A DNA stretch of 9,765 nucleotides, taken from Sphingobacteriales bacterium. Lineage in GTDB: Bacteria > Bacteroidota > Bacteroidia > Chitinophagales > Chitinophagaceae. Within the stretch, counting starts at the first letter, position 1, and each line of letters starts with the position of its first letter. Shown one piece after another: positions 1 to 7,667 of the stretch. A program made the translations under genes and the position numbers. The stretch spans positions 1-9,765 of the forward strand of contig CANHUD010000068.1 of the NCBI GenBank assembly GCA_947463665.1. Reading direction: 5' to 3'. Below the pieces are notes generated by a model, which did not search any database, was not told where the DNA came from, and was given only the letters and a program-made list of their open reading frames with translations.

Positions 1-2303
1 CGGTAGGTGATGCTGTTGGTAGCCGCATTAAAGCTGTGCGATACAGGGTTATCGCGGCCGGTGGCATTTTGCACACCCAGGATGAGCGAGCCCGTCATGG
101 AGGCGTATTGCACTTTCCATTTCAGCTGCACATCGAGGCGGAAGAAGGCCGGTAATTTCTGATCATAGAGCCGGGCATTATCCGTTATGGTTCGTTTTTG
201 CTGAATGGATTTAGCCAGGTCGATGGGCGTGACGCGGACACCGCCGGTGCTCATCATTCGTACATCAAGTGCGAAGCTTTGTGGTTTTCGGGTGTTGTGG
301 AAGGACCACTCCTTTCCGGTTAGTATCGTGAATCCGGAATTGGAATTGTAGCGGGTGTTGCGCCAGATGTTATCGGAGGGCAGGTATTTCGACTGGTAGA
401 GGCTGGCGGTGACGATGGCGTAGAAGGCATCGTTCCAGGAGCGTTCGAGGGTGAGTTCCCAGCCGTAGTTTTTGCCTTTGCCATTGTTGGCCAGCGACTG
501 GATGGTGAAATCATCGTCCATATTGATCAGACTGAAATTGGTTCTGGTACTAGCCGAAACGGGTATGTCAAATAAGGACTGATAATAGACTTCGGATCTG
601 AATTTCAGGTTTTTTCCCAGTTGATGTTCGATGCCGATGATGTAATGATGTGCTTTGCTAAAGTCGAGCTGTTTATTAGGGAGTACAGTATCGTTTCCGA
701 TACGTACGCGGGCGAAATAATTGCCGAGGGGTTGTATCTGGCTATGGCGTCCATAGGCAGCTGTGAACTGGGTACGTTTTCCTGTTTTCCAGCGCAGACC
801 GATGCGCGGATCGGTAGAGGCCGTGTTGTTTAGCGCCAGGTGCTGGCTGTGAAGGCCGGCCTGCAGGCGGAGGGCCGGGGAGATATCCCATTTCCACTGG
901 ATGTAGGCATTGAGCAGTTGGGTACTTCCCGAATGTTGGATTCGGTTTTGGAGGGAGGAGCCAACGAGTTCCCGCTGGCGGAGGTAGACGTTTTTTCCGG
1001 TGAGGTAGACGCCGGATTTGATCAGGTGTCGGGCGTTGAATTTATAGGAAAGCGTGGAAGAGATCACCGCTTTCCACTCTTCGAAGCGGTTGGTTCGTTC
1101 AATGGTGAGCGGAGCATTGAAGCGACTGAGGCGGTTGTTGTCATCGCGGTAAAGGAAACCATTGAGGGATACGACGTTTCGCAGGCTTAGTTTTTTGTTA
1201 AGGAGCAGTTCGTGGGTGATACCGGTGGCGCCGGCGGAAGCAGCATCGAGCCATCCGCTGCGCTGGGAGGGCTGGGAAGTCCAGATGAGGGAATCCCGCG
1301 AGGCGACCTGTTCCTGCTGGCCGGTTCCGCCGAATCCGAAGACAGTGAAAGTGCCGGCTTTTCCGGCTGGGAGGTGGATGTTGAAGCTGAGGTCCTGGAA
1401 ATGGGTTTTGGCATCTGTGAGGGCGATGCCCATTTTCCGGATCAGTTCGAGATAATTGTAACGGTAATTGATGAGGTAGGAGCCTTTGTATTTTTTTGAG
1501 AAATAGCCTTCCGTGGCGAAATCGACCCCCATGGTACTGATGGCGAGGGTATGTTCGCGTTTATTGGTATTGCCTTTCCGGAGATGGATATCGAAGACGC
1601 CGGAGAGAGCGTTGCCGTATTCGGCGGGGAAGGCGCCCATTACGAGATCCGATTTATCGAGGAGTTGGGCGCTGAGCATGGAGATGGCGCCACCTGCGGT
1701 ACCTACGCGGGCGAAGTGATTGGGGTTGGGGATGTCAACGCCCTCGAGGCGCCATAATAACCCATTTGGAGCGTTGCCCCGGATGATGATGGCATTGCCG
1801 TCGCTGCTGTTGTTGCTCACACCGGCGAAGCCTGTGGCGATGCGGGAGAGATCGTTGATGCCAGCGGCGTAACGGCCCGTTTCTTCTGCGCTGAAGGATC
1901 GGGCGCTTACCAGAGAGAGTGGGTTAACGGGAGCGGATCTATCGCGGCGGCCGGTGATGGTGATGTTGGAGAGTTGCTGTACTTCTTCTTCCATGGAGAG
2001 GGTCAGGATCAGTTCTTTTCCGGCTTCTACTTCGATGTTGGAGAGCAGAATTGGTTTGTAGCCCTGAAAGGTTACGGAGAGTTTGTGTCGGCCCAGGGAT
2101 ACGTTGGGGATGGAGAATTGTCCGGCAGCATTGGAGATCGCCTGTTTGCTGCTATCTGTTTCGATGGTGATAGTAGCTCCGGCGAGTGGGTAGCTGATGC
2201 TGGCTTCTCTGACGGTTCCGCGCACCACCTGGGATTGGGGTGTTTGGGCGGTGGTAGAGAAGGCAGTTAAAAGGATGGCCAGAATCAACAGGAAGCGGGG
2301 CAT
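1..2303 (-). CDS. TonB-dependent outer-membrane receptor, 3' end cut by the window edge
   Basis: Predicted TonB-dependent receptor importing a ligand across the outer membrane using TonB/ExbBD energy. I translated the minus frame from the ATG at 2303 to the window edge: 767 codons without a stop. Residues 1-20 are a signal peptide (hydrophobic LLILAILLTAF, then TTAQ). Residues 26-105 are a carboxypeptidase-regulatory-like beta-sandwich (VVRGTVREAS, AGQFSIPNVSLG, VTFQGYKP). Residues 110-245 are the plug, with IIIRGNAPNGLLWRLEGVDI, PNPNHFARVG and PAEYGNALSGVFDI. The rest alternates like a beta-barrel. Family length suggests only a few tens of residues are missing. This looks like a stand-alone receptor of the CarboxypepD_reg-plug type, not a classical SusC: no SusD partner is visible. 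Its start lies 36 bases after the FISUMP gene stop, so it is probably the third gene of the operon. There is no strong Shine-Dalgarno; the leader is A/T-rich. The substrate is unknown; the linked GH105 hydrolase hints at an oligosaccharide. Confidence 0.92.
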   Translation of the reverse strand, partial: MPRFLLILAILLTAFSTTAQTPQSQVVRGTVREASISYPLAGATITIETDSSKQAISNAAGQFSIPNVSLGRHKLSVTFQGYKPILLSNIEVEAGKELILTLSMEEEVQQLSNITITGRRDRSAPVNPLSLVSARSFSAEETGRYAAGINDLSRIATGFAGVSNNSSDGNAIIIRGNAPNGLLWRLEGVDIPNPNHFARVGTAGGAISMLSAQLLDKSDLVMGAFPAEYGNALSGVFDIHLRKGNTNKREHTLAISTMGVDFATEGYFSKKYKGSYLINYRYNYLELIRKMGIALTDAKTHFQDLSFNIHLPAGKAGTFTVFGFGGTGQQEQVASRDSLIWTSQPSQRSGWLDAASAGATGITHELLLNKKLSLRNVVSLNGFLYRDDNNRLSRFNAPLTIERTNRFEEWKAVISSTLSYKFNARHLIKSGVYLTGKNVYLRQRELVGSSLQNRIQHSGSTQLLNAYIQWKWDISPALRLQAGLHSQHLALNNTASTDPRIGLRWKTGKRTQFTAAYGRHSQIQPLGNYFARVRIGNDTVLPNKQLDFSKAHHYIIGIEHQLGKNLKFRSEVYYQSLFDIPVSASTRTNFSLINMDDDFTIQSLANNGKGKNYGWELTLERSWNDAFYAIVTASLYQSKYLPSDNIWRNTRYNSNSGFTILTGKEWSFHNTRKPQSFALDVRMMSTGGVRVTPIDLAKSIQQKRTITDNARLYDQKLPAFFRLDVQLKWKVQYASMTGSLILGVQNATGRDNPVSHSFNAATNSITY

Positions 2304-2339
2304 AGCAATATTGTGTTGGCAATTTCATTGAAGGGTAAC
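2304..2339 (-). other. Short operon spacer between FISUMP and receptor genes
   Basis: 36 untranslated bases between the FISUMP stop and the receptor ATG. The minus-strand sequence just before the ATG is A/T-rich (ending CAATATTGCT) and has no GGAGG-like site. I see no hairpin terminator, which supports read-through from the upstream gene. Confidence 0.5.
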
Positions 2340-3818
2340 TCAAGCTCCCCTTACACAACGCACGGAAAACCCGGCTTTTTTGTTGGTCATATTTCCATGT
2401 TGCGGGGTATCATCGCCTTCATAGATGAGGATGAAATAGGCATGATCTGAGAGCTCTTCATCTTCCAATGGTGTAGACGTCCAGAAATAGGCACTGTCGT
2501 GAAGTGCGAAGAAAGCATTGCCGAACTGTCCTCTTCCACCACCCGGCAGGGCGGTGAAGCCGGTTTCGTTGAAAAGATCGGCATCGTCCGTTGAAGAGTC
2601 TTCCATTTCAAAATCTTCTTCTTCTTCGAATGCTTCTTCCTGCTCGTATTTACTATCCTTGCTTTTCCCAAAGAGGGCAGCGATGACATCTGCTACGTCT
2701 GGGTTGGACTGTTCTTTTTCTTCTTCTTCTTCCTCCTCTTCCTGCCATTCAGCTTTCTTGCGTTGCATGAAACTGGCCATTTCCTGATCCGGCTGCCAGT
2801 CGTCTCCGCCTTTTAGTCGATCATTGGCGTTGTAGCCAAGGTATTCGATCATTGTTTCCCATTCTTCGAGTGAAGGGATATGCCATCCTTCAGGGGCCAG
2901 GCCACGAGGGTCATTGACGGCGTACCAGTTGTATAGTTTACCGAAGCTGGCGCCGTTATGCGGATCGTTCTGGTAGAAGCACCAGGCGGGCGACTGGTTT
3001 TCGGCGGCGGCTTCCCATTCTTCATAGGAAGCAGCTTCCGGGATCAGGTCGCCATTGCGGAACTGGTTAGTATCGAGGTTACGGGTGGTCCATTCCTGGG
3101 TGCCGATGGTGACGGAGAAAGGGGTATCGTGCAGGCGTTCCTGTTTGGCGAGGTATTTTTCATGTACTGCTTCGATTTCATCGGGCAGGTAAAAGGAACG
3201 CGGGGCGTTGTCGTGGAACATATCGCTATCCGCCTTTATGCATTCGAACGACGCATCGGCGTAGCCGAAAACTACCCAGGCCGGCATACGACCGAGGAAA
3301 TGCAGGAGGAGGGATTGTTTGTCTGCTGAGATCTTGCAGGAGCGGAAGGCATTGGATTCGCGCCACACGTCCAGTTCTTCTTCTTCCACATCCAGGCGGG
3401 AGCCCCATTCGCTGATCACCTCCACCAGGTTTTGTTGGAAGCGGTAAAGGAGGAGGATATTGCCGTTGGCGAGGGAGATCTCCCGGTATTGGTCGAAGAG
3501 ATCAGGGACAGCGGACAGGTAATCCTGTATGTCATCGGGATCTGTACCGGCAGGCGGTTCTGGAAAGCCTCGTTCTGTATGGTAATAGAGGGTTTCCGGC
3601 AGGAGATCGAATTGGTTGAGGGTTTCGGTTACCTGTTCATTGGTGAGCAGGTGGATGGCCCATGGGTCCCATTCTTTTTCTTCGATGTAATCATAGGCAT
3701 CGGCGGCGATGTCGAGGAAAGCCCGTTTGCCGATGAAGGAAAGCAGTTGCTTGAGCCAGGCTTTTAGGATAAGCTCGGTTGGTTTTACGGATTGGATGTT
3801 GTAGGCGGAGAGGTTCAT
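2340..3818 (-). CDS. Leaderless FISUMP-domain protein with acidic insert
   Basis: A 492-residue protein of unknown function whose C-terminal half is a FISUMP domain (Fibrobacter succinogenes major paralogous domain, Fib_succ_major). The domain begins near residue 236 (VTIGTQEWTTRNLD, FRNGDLIPEA). It continues through PAWCFYQNDP (277-286), GKLYNWYAVNDPRGLAPEGW (293-312) and HIPSLEEWETM, and closes with GFTALPGGGRGQFG (420-433), YFWTSTP and GFSVRCVRG (483-491). Residues 343-415 form a Glu-rich insert between two motifs that family members usually hold about ten residues apart. Residues 1-235 match nothing I recognise; they are rich in aromatic and acidic residues. There is no signal peptide or lipobox, whereas many FISUMP proteins are exported, so this one is probably cytoplasmic. 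The ATG lies 8 bases after the GH105 stop, which indicates co-transcription. The domain call is firm; the function is unknown. Confidence 0.88.
   Translation of the reverse strand: MNLSAYNIQSVKPTELILKAWLKQLLSFIGKRAFLDIAADAYDYIEEKEWDPWAIHLLTNEQVTETLNQFDLLPETLYYHTERGFPEPPAGTDPDDIQDYLSAVPDLFDQYREISLANGNILLLYRFQQNLVEVISEWGSRLDVEEEELDVWRESNAFRSCKISADKQSLLLHFLGRMPAWVVFGYADASFECIKADSDMFHDNAPRSFYLPDEIEAVHEKYLAKQERLHDTPFSVTIGTQEWTTRNLDTNQFRNGDLIPEAASYEEWEAAAENQSPAWCFYQNDPHNGASFGKLYNWYAVNDPRGLAPEGWHIPSLEEWETMIEYLGYNANDRLKGGDDWQPDQEMASFMQRKKAEWQEEEEEEEEKEQSNPDVADVIAALFGKSKDSKYEQEEAFEEEEDFEMEDSSTDDADLFNETGFTALPGGGRGQFGNAFFALHDSAYFWTSTPLEDEELSDHAYFILIYEGDDTPQHGNMTNKKAGFSVRCVRGA
2716..2742 (-). repeat. GAA/GAG trinucleotide run coding for poly-Glu
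   Basis: An imperfect trinucleotide tract (TTC/CTC on the plus strand, GAA/GAG on the minus) encodes eight consecutive Glu residues, 360-367 of the FISUMP protein. A second Glu-rich patch with repeated TTC units lies at about 2607-2640 and encodes residues 393-404. The tract is in frame. Unit gains or losses would change the linker length without breaking the reading frame. Confidence 0.75.
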
Positions 3819-3826
3819 CGCGATAC

Positions 3827-4924
3827 TTATTTTTTCAGCCGGAGAATTTCGGAGGCGGCGAGTAGGAAGGCGCCGGCGCCATAGGCTTCCCAGCTGTTTT
3901 CGTTGAAATTCTTTTTGGGATCCGCACCGATGGGTTGAACCCAGCCCACTTTACCATCGGGTTTAACGAGGGTGTTGAGGGCTTCCCAGGCGCGGACGGT
4001 AGCCGGAAGGAATGTTTTTTTATCGAGAATTTTCTGGTTGATGCCCCAGGCCAGTGCGTAGCAGTTGAACGCCGAGCCGCTGCCCTCTCCGCCCGGGTAT
4101 TGGGCAGGATCGAGGAGAGAGGTGCGCCAGAGACCATCGGGTTGCTGGAGTTCGAGGAGGCGGGTCATGATGTCGCGGAACAGGGAGGTATAGAAGGAGC
4201 GGGTAGGATGATCTTTGGGCATTTCCCCGAGCATGCGTGCCAGACCGGCTACCACCCAGCCATTTCCCCGTGCCCAGAATATTTTTTTGCCGTTGGCTTC
4301 GCGTTTTCCGTTGCCTTGGGCATCGATGAGGTAGGTAGCGTCGCGGGCGAAGAGTTTTTCCTCTTTATCGTACAGCAGGTCGTAGCATTGGCGGAAGAGG
4401 CTGTCGTTCAATTGGAGATAGGAGGGATCGTTCAGTGTTTTGGCCAGTTTGGCGAGGGTTGGCGGGGCCATGAACAGCGCATCGCACCACCACCAGGTGA
4501 TGCCTTTGTTGCTTACCTGCATGCCCGGAGTGGTTTTGAGTCGATTAACCGTATCGATGGTACCCTGAATCATGTTTTGTTTACCGGCGATGCGATAGAG
4601 ATCGATGTAGGTCTGGCTGATGGCGATGTCATCGGCATGGTCGTACCGTTTGGCCGGCTGCCACTGGTTACGCTGGCCGATGGCCATGAGGGAATCCAGC
4701 AGGGTTTTGTCTTTGGTAACAGTGTAGGCGGCGTAGACACCGGAATAGAAGGCGGCGTTGGTCCAGGTATTTTCCGGTTTGCCGTTGGAGTGGACGAACT
4801 GCCAGGCGGCAACTTTCGGCATCTGGGAACGGATGTATTTTTTTGACCATACGTTTTCCTGTCCGTGTACTGCCAGGGTTGAAAGGAACAGGAATGCTGA
4901 AAGAGTGAATTGTTTCATTTGCAT
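3827..4924 (-). CDS. Secreted GH105-type unsaturated glycuronyl hydrolase (YteR/YesR-like)
   Basis: Glycoside hydrolase of the GH88/GH105 (alpha/alpha)6-barrel group. Members remove 4,5-unsaturated uronic acids left at non-reducing ends by polysaccharide lyases, for example on rhamnogalacturonan, acting by hydration of the double bond. The 365 residues match normal family length. Residues 1-21 are a signal peptide (FTLSAFLFLSTLAVHG) without a lipobox Cys, so the enzyme is probably periplasmic. Visible family motifs are KRYDHADD (92-99), WWWCDALFMAPP (144-155, D148 aligning with the catalytic acid of YteR), FWARGNGWVVAG (216-227), QQPDGLW (260-266), GEGSGSAFNCYALAWG (279-294) and SWEAYGAGAFLLAASE (344-359). 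The start could also be the second Met (residue 3); the signal peptide remains either way. It is the first gene of the leftward block. Exact substrate specificity cannot be read from sequence; related subfamilies act on rhamnogalacturonan or other uronate glycans. Confidence 0.92.
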   Translation of the reverse strand: MQMKQFTLSAFLFLSTLAVHGQENVWSKKYIRSQMPKVAAWQFVHSNGKPENTWTNAAFYSGVYAAYTVTKDKTLLDSLMAIGQRNQWQPAKRYDHADDIAISQTYIDLYRIAGKQNMIQGTIDTVNRLKTTPGMQVSNKGITWWWCDALFMAPPTLAKLAKTLNDPSYLQLNDSLFRQCYDLLYDKEEKLFARDATYLIDAQGNGKREANGKKIFWARGNGWVVAGLARMLGEMPKDHPTRSFYTSLFRDIMTRLLELQQPDGLWRTSLLDPAQYPGGEGSGSAFNCYALAWGINQKILDKKTFLPATVRAWEALNTLVKPDGKVGWVQPIGADPKKNFNENSWEAYGAGAFLLAASEILRLKK

Positions 4925-5039
4925 GTGGGATGAGTTGAAAGATGAAAATACGGAATAATGGATTTTGGGAGGAGGGATAACGGTTGAAGTATAGATTTTG
5001 CGGGCAATAACCCTATATTAGAGGTAGAAAAGCTGCTAT
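4925..5039. promoter_or_regulatory. Divergent intergenic region between GH105 and LRR genes
   Basis: This 115-base A/T-richer gap must hold promoters for both the leftward operon and the LRR gene. On the plus strand TTTG at 4964-4967 and TAGATTTTG at 4992-5000 resemble the Bacteroidota -33 and -7 elements. However, the -7 copy carries one extra base and the spacing is 24, so this is weak. No clear minus-strand promoter match and no inverted repeat that would mark an operator was found. AGAGGT at about 5020-5025 is the only ribosome-binding-site-like sequence before the LRR start, and it is rather distant. Confidence 0.35.
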
Positions 5040-6251
5040 GTGAAAAAAACGCTTGTTATACAGGATCCGAATTTTTACCGCCGACTGGTAGATCTGAAAA
5101 TTGTGCCGGCCCATCCCGACCGCGAGGCACCTGTGGCGTTGTTGCGGAAGGTTAAGGAATTGGATCTGAGCGATGCGGGTATTCGTTCGGTGGGAGAATT
5201 GGTATATTTTGATCGGTTGCAGACGTTGAATTTGTTGAACAATCGGCTGGAGGAGTTGGATCTTTCGCAGAATACTGCTTTGCGGACTGTTTTGGTGTCG
5301 GGTAAAAAGCTGAGGTTACTGGAACTGGGCGATCTGAAGAAGTTGCATTGCCTGCATGTGGGTGGTCCGCTGGAGCAACTGATGTTGCCGGAAGGGAATG
5401 AATTATTCGAGTTATCGGTAACAGATACGAAGCTTCGTTTGCTGGACCTCAGCGTATGTAAGGAACTCCGCGTGTTGAATGTATCCAGGAACCGGCTAAC
5501 CCATTTGGATATATCGGCTCAATCCCTGATCTATCTGAATGTAAAGGGGAATCGGTTGAAAAAGCTGGATCTGACTGGTCAGCTGCAGCTGGAGTATGTG
5601 AATGCGATCGGGAATCAGCTCAGGGAGTGTGTATGTAGTGCTACGGAGGCATTGCAATTTTTGCTGTTGGAAGACAATCCGATGGATACAGAACAGCTGC
5701 AAAAGGATCCGGCCTTTTCACACGTTAAGTTTACAGATCCGTATCCGACGAGGCGGGATACATACCAGTGGTATGTGACAACTGCCCTGATTGCTCTTGC
5801 GAAGGAAGAGCGCCTTTGTGTGGCGGGTGGCGCCGATTATCATTTTTGTGCGGACATGATGAAAGGGTCCTTGTATACCCTGTTGAGGAAATATGATTCG
5901 AAGCGTCGGTTGTATCGGTATGAGCACGGGATGATCGTATTAACCTTTCCGATTATTGGATTTTTGAATTTCCTGTATATGGATGTGGAGTATCCGAAGT
6001 TTAGGGCAGAAGAGCTGGATTATTCGGAGGAGAAGCGGACATATTATCAGGAGGCGTCGGCGCTTGGGCTGGATAATTTTCCGGATCAGGTAGTGCTGAT
6101 GATCAGAGGGCGCTCTGTAATCTTTGATGCGGATGAGGTGGCATTGACCAGTGATCAGGGATTTCCGAATGAGCTGTGGTGGGTAAAATATATTGAACGC
6201 ATTACAGGGAAAATCAGGGCACAGCGGGCGGTGAAGATTTGGAATGATTAG
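5040..6251 (+). CDS. Leucine-rich-repeat protein with unrecognised C-terminal domain
   Basis: A 403-residue protein with no signal peptide or membrane segment, so probably cytoplasmic. Residues 38-215 are bacterial leucine-rich repeats of about 20-23 residues: VKELDLSDAGIRSV, LQTLNLLNNRLEELDLS, LRLLDLSVCKELRVLNVSRN, LTHLDIS, LIYLNVKGNRLKKLDLTG, LEYVNAIGNQL, LQFLLLEDNPM. Such repeats form a curved solenoid that usually binds a protein partner. Residues 216-403 match no family I know. This part is rich in Tyr and Trp (TYQWYVTTAL, YRYEHGMIV, FLYMDVEYP, FPNELWWVKYIERITGK) and seems a separate globular domain. The start is GTG at 5040, the first start codon after the in-frame TAG at 5025; an ATG at 5038 is followed at once by TGA and cannot serve. 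The phosphatase gene follows 60 bases downstream on the same strand but seems to have its own promoter. The function is unknown. Confidence 0.85.
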   Translation: MKKTLVIQDPNFYRRLVDLKIVPAHPDREAPVALLRKVKELDLSDAGIRSVGELVYFDRLQTLNLLNNRLEELDLSQNTALRTVLVSGKKLRLLELGDLKKLHCLHVGGPLEQLMLPEGNELFELSVTDTKLRLLDLSVCKELRVLNVSRNRLTHLDISAQSLIYLNVKGNRLKKLDLTGQLQLEYVNAIGNQLRECVCSATEALQFLLLEDNPMDTEQLQKDPAFSHVKFTDPYPTRRDTYQWYVTTALIALAKEERLCVAGGADYHFCADMMKGSLYTLLRKYDSKRRLYRYEHGMIVLTFPIIGFLNFLYMDVEYPKFRAEELDYSEEKRTYYQEASALGLDNFPDQVVLMIRGRSVIFDADEVALTSDQGFPNELWWVKYIERITGKIRAQRAVKIWND

Positions 6252-6253
6252 GT

Positions 6254-6287
6254 TTTGGTAAGTGGTGATTTTGTTATCATACCTTTG
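6254..6287 (+). promoter_or_regulatory. Candidate Bacteroidota-type promoter for the PhoD-like gene
   Basis: TACCTTTG at 6280-6287 matches the Bacteroidota primary-sigma -7 consensus TAnnTTTG exactly. TTTG at 6254-6257 can act as the -33 element with a spacing of 22, at the upper end of the usual range. Transcription would begin near 6293-6296, giving a leader of about 16-19 bases before the ATG at 6312. The element lies in the 60-base gap after the LRR stop. Confidence 0.5.
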
Positions 6288-6311
6288 CTTCTCAACAGAA
6301 AAGTCAGGTAT

Positions 6312-7667
6312 ATGCGTTCTATATTTTTCCCATTGTTGGTACTGGTCTCTCTTTTTGCACAGGGCCAGTCGGCCGAAATTGTTTCCGGACCGATGTTAGG
6401 GCATACGGAGTTTCGTACAGCAAAGGTGTGGGTGGAGTATCGGGAAAACACGAAAGACGTTCAGTTGCAGTTTTTTGAGGAGGGGAAGTCTGCGGTTCGG
6501 AGATCAGCCCGGGCAGTGACCGGTGTAAATCCGTATTTCAATGTGGTGCATTATGAGCTTACCGGACTGATGCCCGGAACGGCATATCGGTACGAACTGG
6601 TGGGCAGGGATAAACGTGTGTTGCATCGTGGATCGGTGAAGACGCAGGAGTTGTGGCAGTGGCGGAAGCCGGCGCCGGATTTTACGTTTCTGGCCGGCAG
6701 TTGTTCTTATTTCAATGAGCCGCCGTTTGACCGGCCTGGCAGGCCGTATGGCGGGGATTCCACGATCTTTCTGACGATGAGTAAGGAGCCGGCGGCGTTC
6801 ATGTTGTGGCTGGGGGATAACTGGTATACGCGGGAAGTGGATTATTACAGTGCGTGGGGAATGCATAAGCGGGCATCAACGGATCGGCAGCTGGCGGTGT
6901 TGCAGCCTTTCTGGTCGGCCATGCCGCATTATGCTATCTGGGATGATCATGATTTTGGTTGGAACGATGCCGATAAGAGTTATCCGTTCAAAGAGGCCAG
7001 TCGTGCGGCGTTCAACAGTTTCTGGCAGAATCCATCGTCTGGCATGAACGGTCAGGGGATTTACACAAAATTCACATGGAACGATGTGGATGTTTTTTTA
7101 CTGGACGACCGCTGGTATCGCAGCAATGACGGGATGAAGGACAGTGTGAATGGGCAGCCGAATCCGGAGAAGGAGATGTTTGGGGCGGAGCAGCTGAGCT
7201 GGCTGAAGAATGCATTGCTTCAGAGCCAGTCGAACGGCAACATCAGTTTCCGCATCATTGCTACCGGTAGCCAGATGCTGAATCCCCGAAGTCCGTTTGA
7301 TTGTTTCCGCCGATTCCCGAAAGAGTACAATGAACTGATGGATTTTCTTCAGGAGAACCGGATCAGCGGAGTGGTGTTCATGACCGGCGACCGCCATCAT
7401 AGTGAGATCATTAAGGTGGACAGGCCGGGGATGTATCCTTTGTTTGACATCACGTCTTCCCCGCTTACATCCGGAACGCATAAGTTTAGCGGGCCGGAGA
7501 AAGACAATCCATTTAGGGTAGTGGGGGTAGACCAGCTCCAGAACTATGCGCGGGTGCGGTTTACCGGAAAGGGGGCTGACCGTACGATGAACGTGGAGTT
7601 TGTGGGGGTTAAAGGGGAACTGATCAACAGCTGGAAGGTGAGCCGGCGGGAGCTGCAGAGCCGCTGA
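6312..7667 (+). CDS. Exported PhoD-like metallophosphatase (alkaline phosphatase D family)
   Basis: Predicted phosphomonoesterase or phosphodiesterase of the PhoD family, which uses a metal centre (Fe3+/Ca2+ in Bacillus PhoD) to release phosphate outside the cytoplasm. The 451 residues begin with a signal peptide (1 to about 18, IFFPLLVLVSLFAQG). Residues 22-112 are the Fn3-like PhoD N-terminal domain (GPMLGHTEFRTAKVWVEY, YELTGLMPGTAYRYEL). The catalytic domain shows LAGSCSY (127-133), WLGDNWY (166-172), WDDHDFGWND (210-219), LLDDRWYR (263-270), ATGSQ (317-321) and TGDRHHSE (358-365); these Asp, His, Cys and Asn residues lie at the usual metal-binding positions. I chose the ATG at 6312. The frame opens earlier with a TTG at 6255, but that would place 19 extra residues before the signal peptide and cover the promoter. 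Natural substrate and any phosphate regulation are not visible. The stop abuts the stop of the opposing gene. Confidence 0.92.
   Translation: MRSIFFPLLVLVSLFAQGQSAEIVSGPMLGHTEFRTAKVWVEYRENTKDVQLQFFEEGKSAVRRSARAVTGVNPYFNVVHYELTGLMPGTAYRYELVGRDKRVLHRGSVKTQELWQWRKPAPDFTFLAGSCSYFNEPPFDRPGRPYGGDSTIFLTMSKEPAAFMLWLGDNWYTREVDYYSAWGMHKRASTDRQLAVLQPFWSAMPHYAIWDDHDFGWNDADKSYPFKEASRAAFNSFWQNPSSGMNGQGIYTKFTWNDVDVFLLDDRWYRSNDGMKDSVNGQPNPEKEMFGAEQLSWLKNALLQSQSNGNISFRIIATGSQMLNPRSPFDCFRRFPKEYNELMDFLQENRISGVVFMTGDRHHSEIIKVDRPGMYPLFDITSSPLTSGTHKFSGPEKDNPFRVVGVDQLQNYARVRFTGKGADRTMNVEFVGVKGELINSWKVSRRELQSR

Noticed and set aside
320..2270. Several 60-120 residue open frames on both strands within the receptor gene
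   Set aside because: The minus frame from 2303 is continuous and has all receptor domains in order. The others are shadow frames without recognisable features.
1..2303. SusC-type glycan receptor call
   Set aside because: The plug motifs fit the stand-alone CarboxypepD_reg receptor type, and no SusD gene is adjacent in the window. The left neighbour cannot be seen, so this is not final.
2600..2745. Possible frameshift or assembly error in the Glu-rich tracts
   Set aside because: The frame is the same on both sides, with FISUMP motifs before and after the insert, so any length change has been in whole codons.
3935..4846. 303-residue open frame on the plus strand, antisense to the GH105 gene
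   Set aside because: It is wholly inside a gene with clear family motifs. Its translation shows no domain and is rich in Gly, Val and Glu. Strand composition bias is enough to keep the antisense frame open.
6255..6311. TTG start giving a 470-residue phosphatase
   Set aside because: It puts 19 residues before an otherwise typical signal peptide and covers the candidate promoter.
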